A DNA stretch of 64,000 bases from Aureococcus anophagefferens (taxonomy: Eukaryota > Sar > Pelagophyceae > Pelagomonadales > Pelagomonadaceae). The translations under genes were made by a program, and so were the position numbers. The notes beneath the pieces were generated by a model, which searched no databases, was not told the origin of the DNA, and saw only the letters and a program-made list of their open reading frames with translations. Location of the stretch: positions 707,513 through 771,512 of the forward strand of contig NW_008705568.1 in NCBI RefSeq assembly GCF_000186865.1, given 5' to 3'. Below are positions 1 through 7,820 of this stretch, piece after piece (within the stretch, counting starts at the first letter, position 1; each line of letters begins with the position of its first letter).

Positions 1-872
1 CGCCGTTGGCGCTCGCGGCGACGGCGGCGAGCTTCGAGGCCGCGAGCGTCAACTGCGACTTCCGCGTGCGCGACGCCTGGCGAGAGGGACGTTCCAAGGA
101 CGCGGCCGCGCGGGCCGGCGAGACGCTGCGGAAGCAGATCGGCGCCGCGGCGGCGACGCGCGACCTCGTCCGGGCCCTCGTCGTCGACCGGAAGGCGCCG
201 CCGCCGGAGACCCTCGCCGCCCTGCGCGCCCACGTCGCGGGGACCGACGGCGGCGCGCGGCGCGCCGACCCGGCGTCGCACGAGGCGGGTCGCCGGAGCC
301 CGTGGCTCGCGCACGCCGCGGCGGACGACGCGTGGGCCGCGGCGGCCCGGGCCTACGAGGCGGCCGCGGCGGCCCTCGGCGGCGCGACCGACGGCGCGGC
401 GCTCGACGCGCTCACGGCCGCGCTGGACGCCTGCGCGGCGCGCGTCGCGGCCGGCGGCGGCGACGGCGTCGACGCGGTCGCGGAGAGCATCACGACGGCG
501 GCCGTCGTCCTCCACCGCGCGGTCGCCCCGGCCTGCGTCGTCCTCCTGAGTCTGGACGAGGGCGACGGCGGCAAGAAGGCCAAGGGCAAGAAGAAGAAGA
601 AGGGCGGCGGCGACGCGACGCCCGCGCGCGCCGCGCTCGACGGCGCGCTCGCGGCTTTGGCCGCGCTGCTCCGCGCCGCGAGAACCGCGCTCCGCGCGCT
701 CCTCTCCGCCGCCGACGACGGCCCGCCGGCGCTGCCTCCGTCGCTCCTCGCGGGCCTCGACGACGGCGCCCTCGCCGAGGCCCTCCGGTCGTCGCGGAAG
801 ATCTCCCTGGACCGGCTCCTCGAGGTCGCGGCCGCGAAGCTCGCGGCGCTCCAGGCCGCGGGCGTCAAGTGA
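1..872 (+). CDS. 3' part of an unidentified alanine-rich helical protein
   Basis: The reading frame is open from the left window edge to a TGA at 870-872, so the 5' end lies outside. The visible ~288 residues are extremely Ala/Arg/Asp-rich and predicted helical, with a Lys/Gly-rich basic patch (KKAKGKKKKKGGG) around residue 200 and a final helix ending LQAAGVK. I do not recognise a family; a helical-repeat auxiliary subunit is possible but unsupported. The gene runs tail-to-tail with the transporter ending at 893, with only about 20 bp between the two stop codons. The antisense and second-frame ORFs here are GC-bias shadows. Confidence 0.6.
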   Translation, partial: PLALAATAASFEAASVNCDFRVRDAWREGRSKDAAARAGETLRKQIGAAAATRDLVRALVVDRKAPPPETLAALRAHVAGTDGGARRADPASHEAGRRSPWLAHAAADDAWAAAARAYEAAAAALGGATDGAALDALTAALDACAARVAAGGGDGVDAVAESITTAAVVLHRAVAPACVVLLSLDEGDGGKKAKGKKKKKGGGDATPARAALDGALAALAALLRAARTALRALLSAADDGPPALPPSLLAGLDDGALAEALRSSRKISLDRLLEVAAAKLAALQAAGVK

Positions 873-892
873 GGCTCGGTTTCTAACGAAGG

Positions 893-2365
893 TTAACGGC
901 CGACCTCGTCCTCGAGCGAGTCGGGGTCGCGGACGATGTTGAGGAGCGCCTGGTAGGAGCCCAACGCGCCGCCGACGACGCCGACGGCCAAGAACGCGAC
1001 GTCCGCCGGGAGCTCGAAGGGCCGCTTCTCCCGCGGGCAGCGCCGGTTGATGATCGCCGGCGCCACGAGGCTCAGGATGCTGCCCGTCACGGCGCCGAGC
1101 AGCGCGATGAGGGCGCCGAGGTCCGGCACGGCGATGGCCGCGACGAAGACGAGGAACACGATGAGCAGGCGGAACGCGGCCCGCTTCGGCGGCATGGTCG
1201 CTCGCTTCCCCTCGGCCTCGGGCACGGCGTCGCCGGCCTTGGATTCCTCCGCGACGTCGTCGTCGCCGGCGTCGTCGCCGTCGATGGCGACGTCCTCGAG
1301 GTCGCCGAAGTCGTCGCCGTCCGCCGCCTCCTCCGTATGCAGGGGATTCTCCACGGCGCCGACCGTGACCATCTCCACGACGACGCCGTCGTCCTGCGCC
1401 TCGACGGCCTCGAAGGACCGCTTCTCGAAGCGCTTGTGCGTCGCCAGGAAGAAGTGGCCCTCGAGGAGCTCGATCGCCGGAAATAATTGCACGGGAAACG
1501 TGAAGATCACGGCGACGACGCAGGCGATGTTCGCGGCCACGGGCCCCGCCGTCGCGACAAAGCCCGCGCGGCCCTCCTGGGCCGCGATCTCCGCCGTGAT
1601 CGAGCCCGACGACACCGCGGGCCACGCGACGTAGCACACCGCGCCGACGGACGCGTAGGCGACGGTCACGACGCCCATGCCCAGGTAGAGCACGGGGAAG
1701 ACGTCGGCCTTGTGCTTGAGCGCGTTCTCCACGGGCAGCATGGAGCAGACGCCCTCGAAGGAGTAGACGACCGTGCCGAAGAAGAGCGGCAGCGTCGCCG
1801 GCTTCGAGACCGCGAACCCGGGCTCGTCCGCGGCGCCGATCTCCGCCGCGGCGGCGAATAAAACGATGCCGATGGCGAAGAAGATGAGCGCGTTCGCCAG
1901 GGCGGCGTAGGGCGCGATGGTCTTGACGTCCCGCAGCAGCGCGAGGCCGTAGTAGATGGGAAACACGGTGACCATGAGCGCTCTACTACTTAACGTCCGC
2001 GGCGGCAGGAGCGCGCGCACGTTCTCGCCGAAGAAGTCGAAGTAGACCGTGCAGACGCCGAGCTGGACCAGGTTCACGAGGAACTCGACGCCGCGCTTCG
2101 CTTTGGGGCCCACGGCGCATTCCGCGACGTCCGCGTACGTGCTCGCGCCCTCGTAGAACCGCTTGCAGAGGATGAGGCTCCGCAGGTTGTGCGTCACGCC
2201 CACGGCGAGGACCAGGAGCGTGCCCAGCCCCAGGCCCAGGCCCGCGTTCTGGAAGGCGAGCGGGAGGCTCAGGCAGCCGGGCCCGACGAAGGCCTTGATG
2301 AAGTACACGAGCGCGGCGTTCCGCGACGCGCCGCCGGAGCCGCCGCCGGGGGCGGAGCCCGTCAT
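893..2365 (-). CDS. Amino acid/auxin permease family transporter (SLC36/SLC38-like)
   Basis: A multi-spanning membrane protein of about 490 residues. The segment after the short Gly/Ser-rich N-terminus matches the start of the AAAP (Aa_trans) fold: YFIKAFVGPGCLSLPLAF, where the unwound first helix carries the G-x-G-x-L-x-L-P pattern. Further hydrophobic helices follow. A roughly 70-residue acidic loop (around 1170-1390) is inserted between two late helices, unusual for the family and perhaps regulatory. The frame extends upstream, but its first codons are GTG; the ATG at 2365 (MTGSAPGGG) is the sensible start. Likely role: proton-coupled amino acid transport at the plasma or vacuolar membrane. 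The substrate cannot be read from sequence. Confidence 0.85.
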   Translation of the reverse strand: MTGSAPGGGSGGASRNAALVYFIKAFVGPGCLSLPLAFQNAGLGLGLGTLLVLAVGVTHNLRSLILCKRFYEGASTYADVAECAVGPKAKRGVEFLVNLVQLGVCTVYFDFFGENVRALLPPRTLSSRALMVTVFPIYYGLALLRDVKTIAPYAALANALIFFAIGIVLFAAAAEIGAADEPGFAVSKPATLPLFFGTVVYSFEGVCSMLPVENALKHKADVFPVLYLGMGVVTVAYASVGAVCYVAWPAVSSGSITAEIAAQEGRAGFVATAGPVAANIACVVAVIFTFPVQLFPAIELLEGHFFLATHKRFEKRSFEAVEAQDDGVVVEMVTVGAVENPLHTEEAADGDDFGDLEDVAIDGDDAGDDDVAEESKAGDAVPEAEGKRATMPPKRAAFRLLIVFLVFVAAIAVPDLGALIALLGAVTGSILSLVAPAIINRRCPREKRPFELPADVAFLAVGVVGGALGSYQALLNIVRDPDSLEDEVGR

Positions 2366-2582
2366 GGATGATGCGGGACCGGCTATCGACTGCTGCGGAA
2401 CGCGCGCGCTGCGCGCTGTTTGTCGCTGGACATGACCATGCTCGATAAAAAAAGTCGGTCGACTGCGCGGCGCGGGCGGCCCGGGCGGGCCGGCGTGCGG
2501 TGGTTTTGTACGCGTCCGCACGCGTGCGTCGACTCAAGCGCGTCGTCAGATGGCCGACGGGCTGGCTCTACTCCAAACTTGC

Positions 2583-3347
2583 CTACTCGTCGGAGACGCC
2601 GGAGTCGTCGTCGGAGTCGTCGGAGTCGTCGGAGTCGTCGGAGTCGTCGGAGTCCTCCCCTCGAAGGTCGGCGCGATAGTACGTGAACGGGAAGCTAGTC
2701 CGACTCGGCGGCGGTGCCACATGGTACTCAACTTCTATGTCAGCGAAGTGACCCCTGAATCCGGAGAAATTATTGAGGAAGATTCCGCCCAATGGAAAGC
2801 AATTGAACGAAGGATCCGTGGACGGCATGCCCCCATCCCAACCATCGACGGCAATACTGACCTTTTCTGTTTCCCAATTAAACAATGCTACCACGGAGTA
2901 CCAGTGATTTGGCTCGGCACCAGTAACGAGTCGTCTATGGTTCCCGTACTGGTCGGCTACGCGGTCGTTTACATACACCAGATTTGTTGTGCCATTCGAC
3001 CCGGGCACGAAGCACAGTCTGCACAAACTCGAGTCCTCGAAGCGTCGGGATTGATTCCAGTCCCAGTCACCACGGTCACGGTCCCGAGTCGACCAGAGCG
3101 AGAGACTTGCGCCGTTAGCACCCTCGTCGAAGCGAATCCGCATCTTGAGCTTCCGCACGCAATTTCGTTGACCGCCGATCCGCCGGGCCATCCCGTTCCT
3201 GTATGAAAGAAATTCTTTGTGGTTTGATAAAACCAAGTAGTTCCTGGGACCATCGGTGCGCACATGCGCGGAGAACGTAGGATTATCTAAGGATTGTTGC
3301 ACAGTTAAAACATAATGACTCGAGTCGTTCCCAGTTTGCGAGACCAT
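2583..3347 (-). CDS. Jellyroll (LamG/concanavalin-like) domain protein with acidic tail, possibly joined to the upstream F-box ORF
   Basis: About 254 residues with a beta-sandwich look: alternating hydrophobic strands, WDWNQS, NHWYSVVALFNWE, VSIAVDGWDGG, and a closing FSGFRGHFADIEVEY strand. This recalls LamG/concanavalin A-like folds. The C-terminus is an (S/D)-repeat tail of about 25 residues encoded by the 9-bp repeat at 2601-2657. G+C is visibly lower than in neighbouring genes. The ORF overlaps the 3' end of the F-box-like ORF (3283-3606) in another frame. One gene joined by a small intron or a frameshift is a reasonable reading, but I found no convincing splice pair. Function unknown. 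Confidence 0.5.
   Translation of the reverse strand: MVSQTGNDSSHYVLTVQQSLDNPTFSAHVRTDGPRNYLVLSNHKEFLSYRNGMARRIGGQRNCVRKLKMRIRFDEGANGASLSLWSTRDRDRGDWDWNQSRRFEDSSLCRLCFVPGSNGTTNLVYVNDRVADQYGNHRRLVTGAEPNHWYSVVALFNWETEKVSIAVDGWDGGMPSTDPSFNCFPLGGIFLNNFSGFRGHFADIEVEYHVAPPPSRTSFPFTYYRADLRGEDSDDSDDSDDSDDSDDDSGVSDE
2601..2657. repeat. 9-bp tandem repeat encoding the acidic tail
   Basis: About six copies of GGAGTCGTC on the + strand, encoding repeated Asp-Asp-Ser on the minus strand as the C-terminal tail of the jellyroll ORF. The unit is a multiple of three, so length change would keep the frame. Confidence 0.85.
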
Positions 3348-3606
3348 TTTCCCACCGCTCGCAGACGCTAAAACTGTCGTGGCCGTCGTTTGCCAGAGCG
3401 TCCATGAAACCGCGCCTTGCCCCCGGATTACCGCGCACCAGCGAGACCAGCAGCCGCGGGTGGTCAGCGTTGAAGGACCGCGAGATGGTGGGGAGCCGCG
3501 AGATCGCTTTGAGGTCCAAGCAACGGACCATGATGCTGGTCACGTCGTGCTTGCGCCACAGCGACTGCAGGTGCTGCCGCCGCGTCGTGCGAGCGGTCTT
3601 GTCCAT
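3283..3606 (-). CDS. F-box-like N-terminal ORF
   Basis: Begins at the ATG at 3606 (MDKTARTTRRQ). Residues ~10-45 resemble an F-box: LQSLWRKHDVTSIMV, then LKAISRLPTISRSF, that is, a helical L-x-x-L pattern ending in a basic S-R-S-F. F-box proteins recruit substrates to SCF ubiquitin ligases. Many stramenopile F-box proteins carry a C-terminal ligand-binding domain, which here could be the jellyroll ORF that begins in another frame at 3347. Base composition is less GC-rich than the flanks. The first in-frame codon upstream is TTG, so the ATG is preferred. The link to the downstream ORF is inferred. Confidence 0.45.
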   Translation of the reverse strand: MDKTARTTRRQHLQSLWRKHDVTSIMVRCLDLKAISRLPTISRSFNADHPRLLVSLVRGNPGARRGFMDALANDGHDSFSVCERWENGLANWERLESLCFNCATILR

Positions 3607-3858
3607 GCTGCGCCGCGCGCTGGGGGCTGCGCGGGTCGTCAACCGGCGGGCAGGACCCTCAATTCGGGGTACAAACGCCTCCCATTTTCAAGCTGCCCGC
3701 GCCCCGAGGCTTCAATAGAACTGCATCGTGCATACAAGAAGCTGTGCATCCTTGACGCAGCCACTTCCCAGGCTCATGATCACCCCTTACGTTCGGTCGT
3801 TCTCACCGCGCCACGGGCCGCGCCGTCGCCGCGGCTCGGCGATGTTACACGCCACCAC

Positions 3859-6800
3859 CTAGTCCAGCTTATCGTCGCACGCGCGCGCGATGGCCGCGCC
3901 GAGCGCCTCCCGGTCCCGCTCGTCCGCGCAGAGCAGCGCCCAGCGGAGCGGCGCGCCGTCGCTCGCCTGGCCGAAGACCGCCAGCATGTGGGCCCGCCGG
4001 TCGTCGGGCAGCCCCGCGCCGTCCGTCGGCGCCGGCGCCGTGAGGCCGCTGTGGCCCTGGAGCAACAGCTGCGCCGCCGGCGGCCGGCCCGCGTCGACGT
4101 CGCGCTCGGACCGCCACGCGAGGAGGCGCCGCCCGTGGAGCACGAGGCGCCGCCGGTCGAAGGCGCTGGACGCGTCGGGCCGCAGCTCGACGCCGCCCTC
4201 CCAGCCGCAGTCCCAGATCGCGTGGAGCCGCGCGCGGCGGCGCCGGCGCCGCTCCGAGTCGACGAGGCGCCCCGCGTGGAGCGCCGCGCGGTGGCCGTAG
4301 CAGGCCCGCAGGTCGCGGTCGTTGGGCACGGCCTTGAGCGCGTTGAGGAAGCGGCAGGTCACCGTCGAGGCGGACGAAGGCAGCAGGCGGTACGTGAACT
4401 CGTACAGACCGAACGCCAACGTCAGCCACCGCGTCTTGATCCGGCAGAACAACACCGCCCCGACTAGAACGCCGACGAAGATGAGCCCCGTCTTCTCCGG
4501 GTGCGTCCAGTTCACCAAATTCTTCATCGACTCCATGACGTCCAGGTAGCGCCCTAACGCGTTCTGCGCCCAGGCCAGGTACTCGTGCGCGGTCACGGCC
4601 GTCGACAGCGGCCGCAACCCGTCGCGCGCGACGCCGACGACGCGCGACCGCAGGTCCGGGTGCGCCGCCGGGTCCGCGGCGTCCGGGTCCTGCATGGCCT
4701 CGACCGCGCGCGACGTCTCCCGCTCGTCCGGGTTCGGCGCCGCGGACGTGTCGCGGAGCGCGAGCTGCAGGCGGAGATGCAGCGCCGGCGGCTCGCGCTT
4801 CTTCTTGGCGTAGGGCACGTCGGGCGGCGCCTCGGCGTCGGATTCGTCGTCGGACAGCTCCAGGTCGTGCCAGCCCCGCCGCTCGCGCTGCGCGCCGCGG
4901 CCGCCGTCGTCGTCGACCAGGGACGCCACGGGCACCTCCACGGAGCCCAGGCACGAGTCGAGCAGGCGGTCGATGGGGTGCTGGCGCATGACGCGGAAGA
5001 CGAGCACGCCCGTCGCCTCGGCCCAGGGCCGCAGCTCTCCGCCGTCCGCGGGCTGGAGCAACGGGTAGACGAGCGCGCGGTCGACGAGCGGCTTCGCGCG
5101 CCGCGCCTCGCCCGCCCAGCCCCGCCGCTCCCAGGGCTCGACGACGGCGAAGGAGCACGCGTCGGCCTCGCCGCCGCCGAAGCGCGGTCCCACGAGCCGC
5201 GACAGCAGCGCCGACGGGCCCGCGGCGCGGTGCGACAGCGTCGCGCCCAGCGCGCCGTGCCAGCGCGGCTCGCACGTCTTCGCCGCCGTGCCCGTGTAGC
5301 CCAGGACGTGCTCGTCGTAGAGGCGCCGCGGCTCGTCGTCCTCCGACGCGGCGTCGTCGCCGTCGTCGTCCGACGGCTCGGCGCCGTCGCCGCCGTCGTT
5401 TTTCGCGGCGCCGTCGCCGTCGAGGGCCACGTCTCCCGGGAAGAGCGCGGCGTCGCGCCAGAACGCGTCGTCCTCGTCCTTCGTGTGCCGCGGGCTCGAC
5501 GACGCGCTCTCGGGCTCGCGGGCCTTCTTCGGCGAGCGCGTCGCCGCGTCCCGGGAGTTGGACCGCGGCACGGCCGGCGGCTGCGGCGCCGGCGCCGCGC
5601 GGTAGTGGCGGAACGACGCGACCACATAGACGTCGCCCGGCGTCGGCTTTTCCGTCCGCTTCTCGTCGCGCGCCCCCGCGTCGACGCCCCGCCCCGCGCA
5701 GACCGCGACCTTGACGTAGGCGAGCGGCCGGTAGCGCGCGGCGCCGCCGCCCAGGTGCTCCTCGTCCGCTCTCCGGAACGCGAGGTCGAGCTCGCCCGCG
5801 CGCGGGTCGCCCCTCGCGAAGCGCCGCGGCGCGAGCGCCGCGAGGAAGACGACGAAGGCGAGCAGCGGCAGGGCGCCCGCGTACTCCGCGTCCACGAAGA
5901 CGCAGCAGCCCACGAAGGCGACGAACGCCGCGCCCGTCTTCAGCGGCTCGTCCCAGCTCATGAACGTCTCGTAGTCCGCGTAGGCCCGGGAGATGGCGTT
6001 GACGACGTCCGTCGCCCGCTGGATGTGGCTCCGCGTGATCTCGATGGAGAACTGGGCCGGCTCGGGCGTTGGGGGGGCGTAGCGCGGGTCCAGGCTCCAC
6101 CACAGGTCGTCCGAGAAGACCTCGAGGTCCGCGCGCGCAAAGGCCGCCGCGCCCGCGACGGCGCCCGCGCGGTCCCGCAACGCCGCGTTCTCCGCGTCGT
6201 CGAAGAAGCGCGGCGTCGCCGGCGCGGCGTAGGGCACGGCGCCGGAGTCTTCCGCCCGCTTCGCGCGAGCGACGGCCGCGACGGCGTTGCGGTACGCGCG
6301 CCGCGCGGCGACGTAGGCCTCGCGCGCGGCGAAGTCCGCCCGCTCCTGGAGGAGGTCCAACACGCCGAAGCGCAGGCTGCCGACGACGGCGTCCCGCGCC
6401 GCGTCCACGAGCTCCAAACGCACCTCCGCGCCGAACGACTCGACCAAAAATTGCCACTTGGCGTCGAAGGTCGGGTCCGACGTCTCGTAGACCGTGTGCG
6501 TCCGCTTCGCGTAGTGGCGGTCCGTGGGCGTCGGCGCGTCGCGCGACGGCGCCAGGCAAAGCCGCGCGTAGTAGTCGCCGGCCTTTTTCGTCTTCGCCGC
6601 CGCGGCGTCGTCGTCGTCGTCGTCGTCGCGCGCGAGGCGCACGCCCGTGAGGTGGAGCGTCAGCAGCCCGACGCCCCGGCTCGACGACGGCCGCGGCTTC
6701 TCCTCGGCGATGTCGTCGACGGACGCCGACGGCCGCCGGGACACGGCTTTCTCCGGCGTCGCGGCCTCGGGCGACGCCTCCTCCGCCTCGGCGCTCTCGC

Positions 6801-7476
6801 CGTCGTCGCGCGGCGCGACGGGCGTGCCGAGGCGGCAGTCGTGCGTCGCGTGGGCCCGGAGCTGGCAGTGGTCGTGGCAGTCGAGCAGGCAGGACTCGCA
6901 CTGGAAGCCCTGGTGGCGGATGCCGACCATCAGTCCGCCGCAGACCGCGCACCACGTCGGCCGCGTGTAGGACGTGAGCCGGAAGAGGTGCTGGTGGCGC
7001 CGGCCCTCGTTGAGGGAGCCCTGGGACTCCGTGCGCTCCAGCGCCTCGGGCGCCGTCGTCGTGCCCGCGACGAACTCGACGTCGACGACGACGACGGCGC
7101 GCGCGTCGTCGCCCGCGGCCTCGAGCGCTATCGAAAGCGTCTCCCGGCGCCCCGGCGCCGCCACGAGCGCCGCGGCGTCGACCGTCGCCTGGCCCAGGGA
7201 CCGCTCGTAGACGTAGAGCTCGCGGCTCCGGAGCTCGACGTGCAGCCGCGGCGCCGCGTTCTCCGTCGCGGCGAGCTGCGCCAGCACCACGAGGTTCCCG
7301 TCGTCGTCGTCGGCCCAGGTCGCGTTGCCGTCGGCGTCGGCGTGGGCGCCGGACGTCGTCTGCTCCTCGCGCCAGGGCAACAGCCGGAACTTGGCCGTGA
7401 GCGACGCCGCCGGCACGGCGAGGCACCCGCTGGCCGACCGGAGCCGCACGTGGAGCAGGCCGGACACGGACGCCAT
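3859..7476 (-). CDS. C2-C1-C2 multi-domain membrane protein with C-terminal PH-like region (MCTP/extended C2 type)
   Basis: About 1205 residues from the ATG at 7476. Order of domains: an N-terminal C2-like beta-sandwich (1-135); a C1 diacylglycerol-type zinc finger (162-214) with the full H-x12-C-x2-C...C-x2-C...H-x2-C...C spacing (HLFRLTSYTRPTWCAVCGG); a second C2-like domain (~258-375) after an Asp-run; a hydrophobic hairpin (~513-550) after a helical segment; another C2-like region with acidic linkers; a second hydrophobic pair near GLIFVGVLVGAVLFC; and a C-terminal ~110-residue PH/GRAM-like segment. The pattern fits membrane-tethered lipid/Ca2+-sensing proteins at contact sites (multiple C2 and transmembrane proteins). 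The frame upstream of the ATG is open but lacks family features. Divergent from IFT52, 344 bp away. Confidence 0.75.
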   Translation of the reverse strand: MASVSGLLHVRLRSASGCLAVPAASLTAKFRLLPWREEQTTSGAHADADGNATWADDDDGNLVVLAQLAATENAAPRLHVELRSRELYVYERSLGQATVDAAALVAAPGRRETLSIALEAAGDDARAVVVVDVEFVAGTTTAPEALERTESQGSLNEGRRHQHLFRLTSYTRPTWCAVCGGLMVGIRHQGFQCESCLLDCHDHCQLRAHATHDCRLGTPVAPRDDGESAEAEEASPEAATPEKAVSRRPSASVDDIAEEKPRPSSSRGVGLLTLHLTGVRLARDDDDDDDAAAAKTKKAGDYYARLCLAPSRDAPTPTDRHYAKRTHTVYETSDPTFDAKWQFLVESFGAEVRLELVDAARDAVVGSLRFGVLDLLQERADFAAREAYVAARRAYRNAVAAVARAKRAEDSGAVPYAAPATPRFFDDAENAALRDRAGAVAGAAAFARADLEVFSDDLWWSLDPRYAPPTPEPAQFSIEITRSHIQRATDVVNAISRAYADYETFMSWDEPLKTGAAFVAFVGCCVFVDAEYAGALPLLAFVVFLAALAPRRFARGDPRAGELDLAFRRADEEHLGGGAARYRPLAYVKVAVCAGRGVDAGARDEKRTEKPTPGDVYVVASFRHYRAAPAPQPPAVPRSNSRDAATRSPKKAREPESASSSPRHTKDEDDAFWRDAALFPGDVALDGDGAAKNDGGDGAEPSDDDGDDAASEDDEPRRLYDEHVLGYTGTAAKTCEPRWHGALGATLSHRAAGPSALLSRLVGPRFGGGEADACSFAVVEPWERRGWAGEARRAKPLVDRALVYPLLQPADGGELRPWAEATGVLVFRVMRQHPIDRLLDSCLGSVEVPVASLVDDDGGRGAQRERRGWHDLELSDDESDAEAPPDVPYAKKKREPPALHLRLQLALRDTSAAPNPDERETSRAVEAMQDPDAADPAAHPDLRSRVVGVARDGLRPLSTAVTAHEYLAWAQNALGRYLDVMESMKNLVNWTHPEKTGLIFVGVLVGAVLFCRIKTRWLTLAFGLYEFTYRLLPSSASTVTCRFLNALKAVPNDRDLRACYGHRAALHAGRLVDSERRRRRRARLHAIWDCGWEGGVELRPDASSAFDRRRLVLHGRRLLAWRSERDVDAGRPPAAQLLLQGHSGLTAPAPTDGAGLPDDRRAHMLAVFGQASDGAPLRWALLCADERDREALGAAIARACDDKLD

Positions 7477-7820
7477 GTATGCGCGCGGCGGCGCGCCGCG
7501 GCGTCTGATGTGGCGCGGCGGTTGTGTCGTGCGGTTGTGTGTCGCGCGCGCGGTGTCAGAGTCGCGCGCGCGACGAGCGCGGCGCCCTCGGCAAGTGCTT
7601 GCGCCGGCAACATCTCGGCAACCAGGGGTCCTATCACCATTGATGGAGTTGCGGTCAACGTCGGCGGGGCAGCATCGTGAGCAGCTCGCTACCCGTCGCG
7701 TTCGAATAGCCACCGGCAGCCGCGCCGGCTTGCCCTCGGCCGCCCCGCGCGCGCCCCGCCGCTCGGCCCGGTCGGTCGGCCGTCCTGCAGGCACCCGCGG
7801 GGGCCGGAGGCGCCGGCGCC
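7477..7820. promoter_or_regulatory. Head-to-head intergenic region, C1/C2 gene and IFT52
   Basis: The 344 bp between the two start codons must hold both promoters. It is somewhat AT-richer around 7500-7660 and contains GCGCGC runs. I see no TATA-like box, tRNA or repeat. Confidence 0.4.

Noticed and set aside
893..2521. Longer start of the amino-acid transporter at 2521
   Set aside because: It begins at GTG and adds 52 residues with no family similarity; the ATG at 2365 fits better.
4585..7680. 1031-codon + strand open frame opposite the C1/C2 gene
   Set aside because: Arg/Val/Ala-only composition and no domain; a GC-bias shadow of the minus-strand gene whose C1 motif is unmistakable.
7690..7720. 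GTTCGAATA as a tRNA T-loop
   Set aside because: No acceptor or anticodon stems can be drawn around it.
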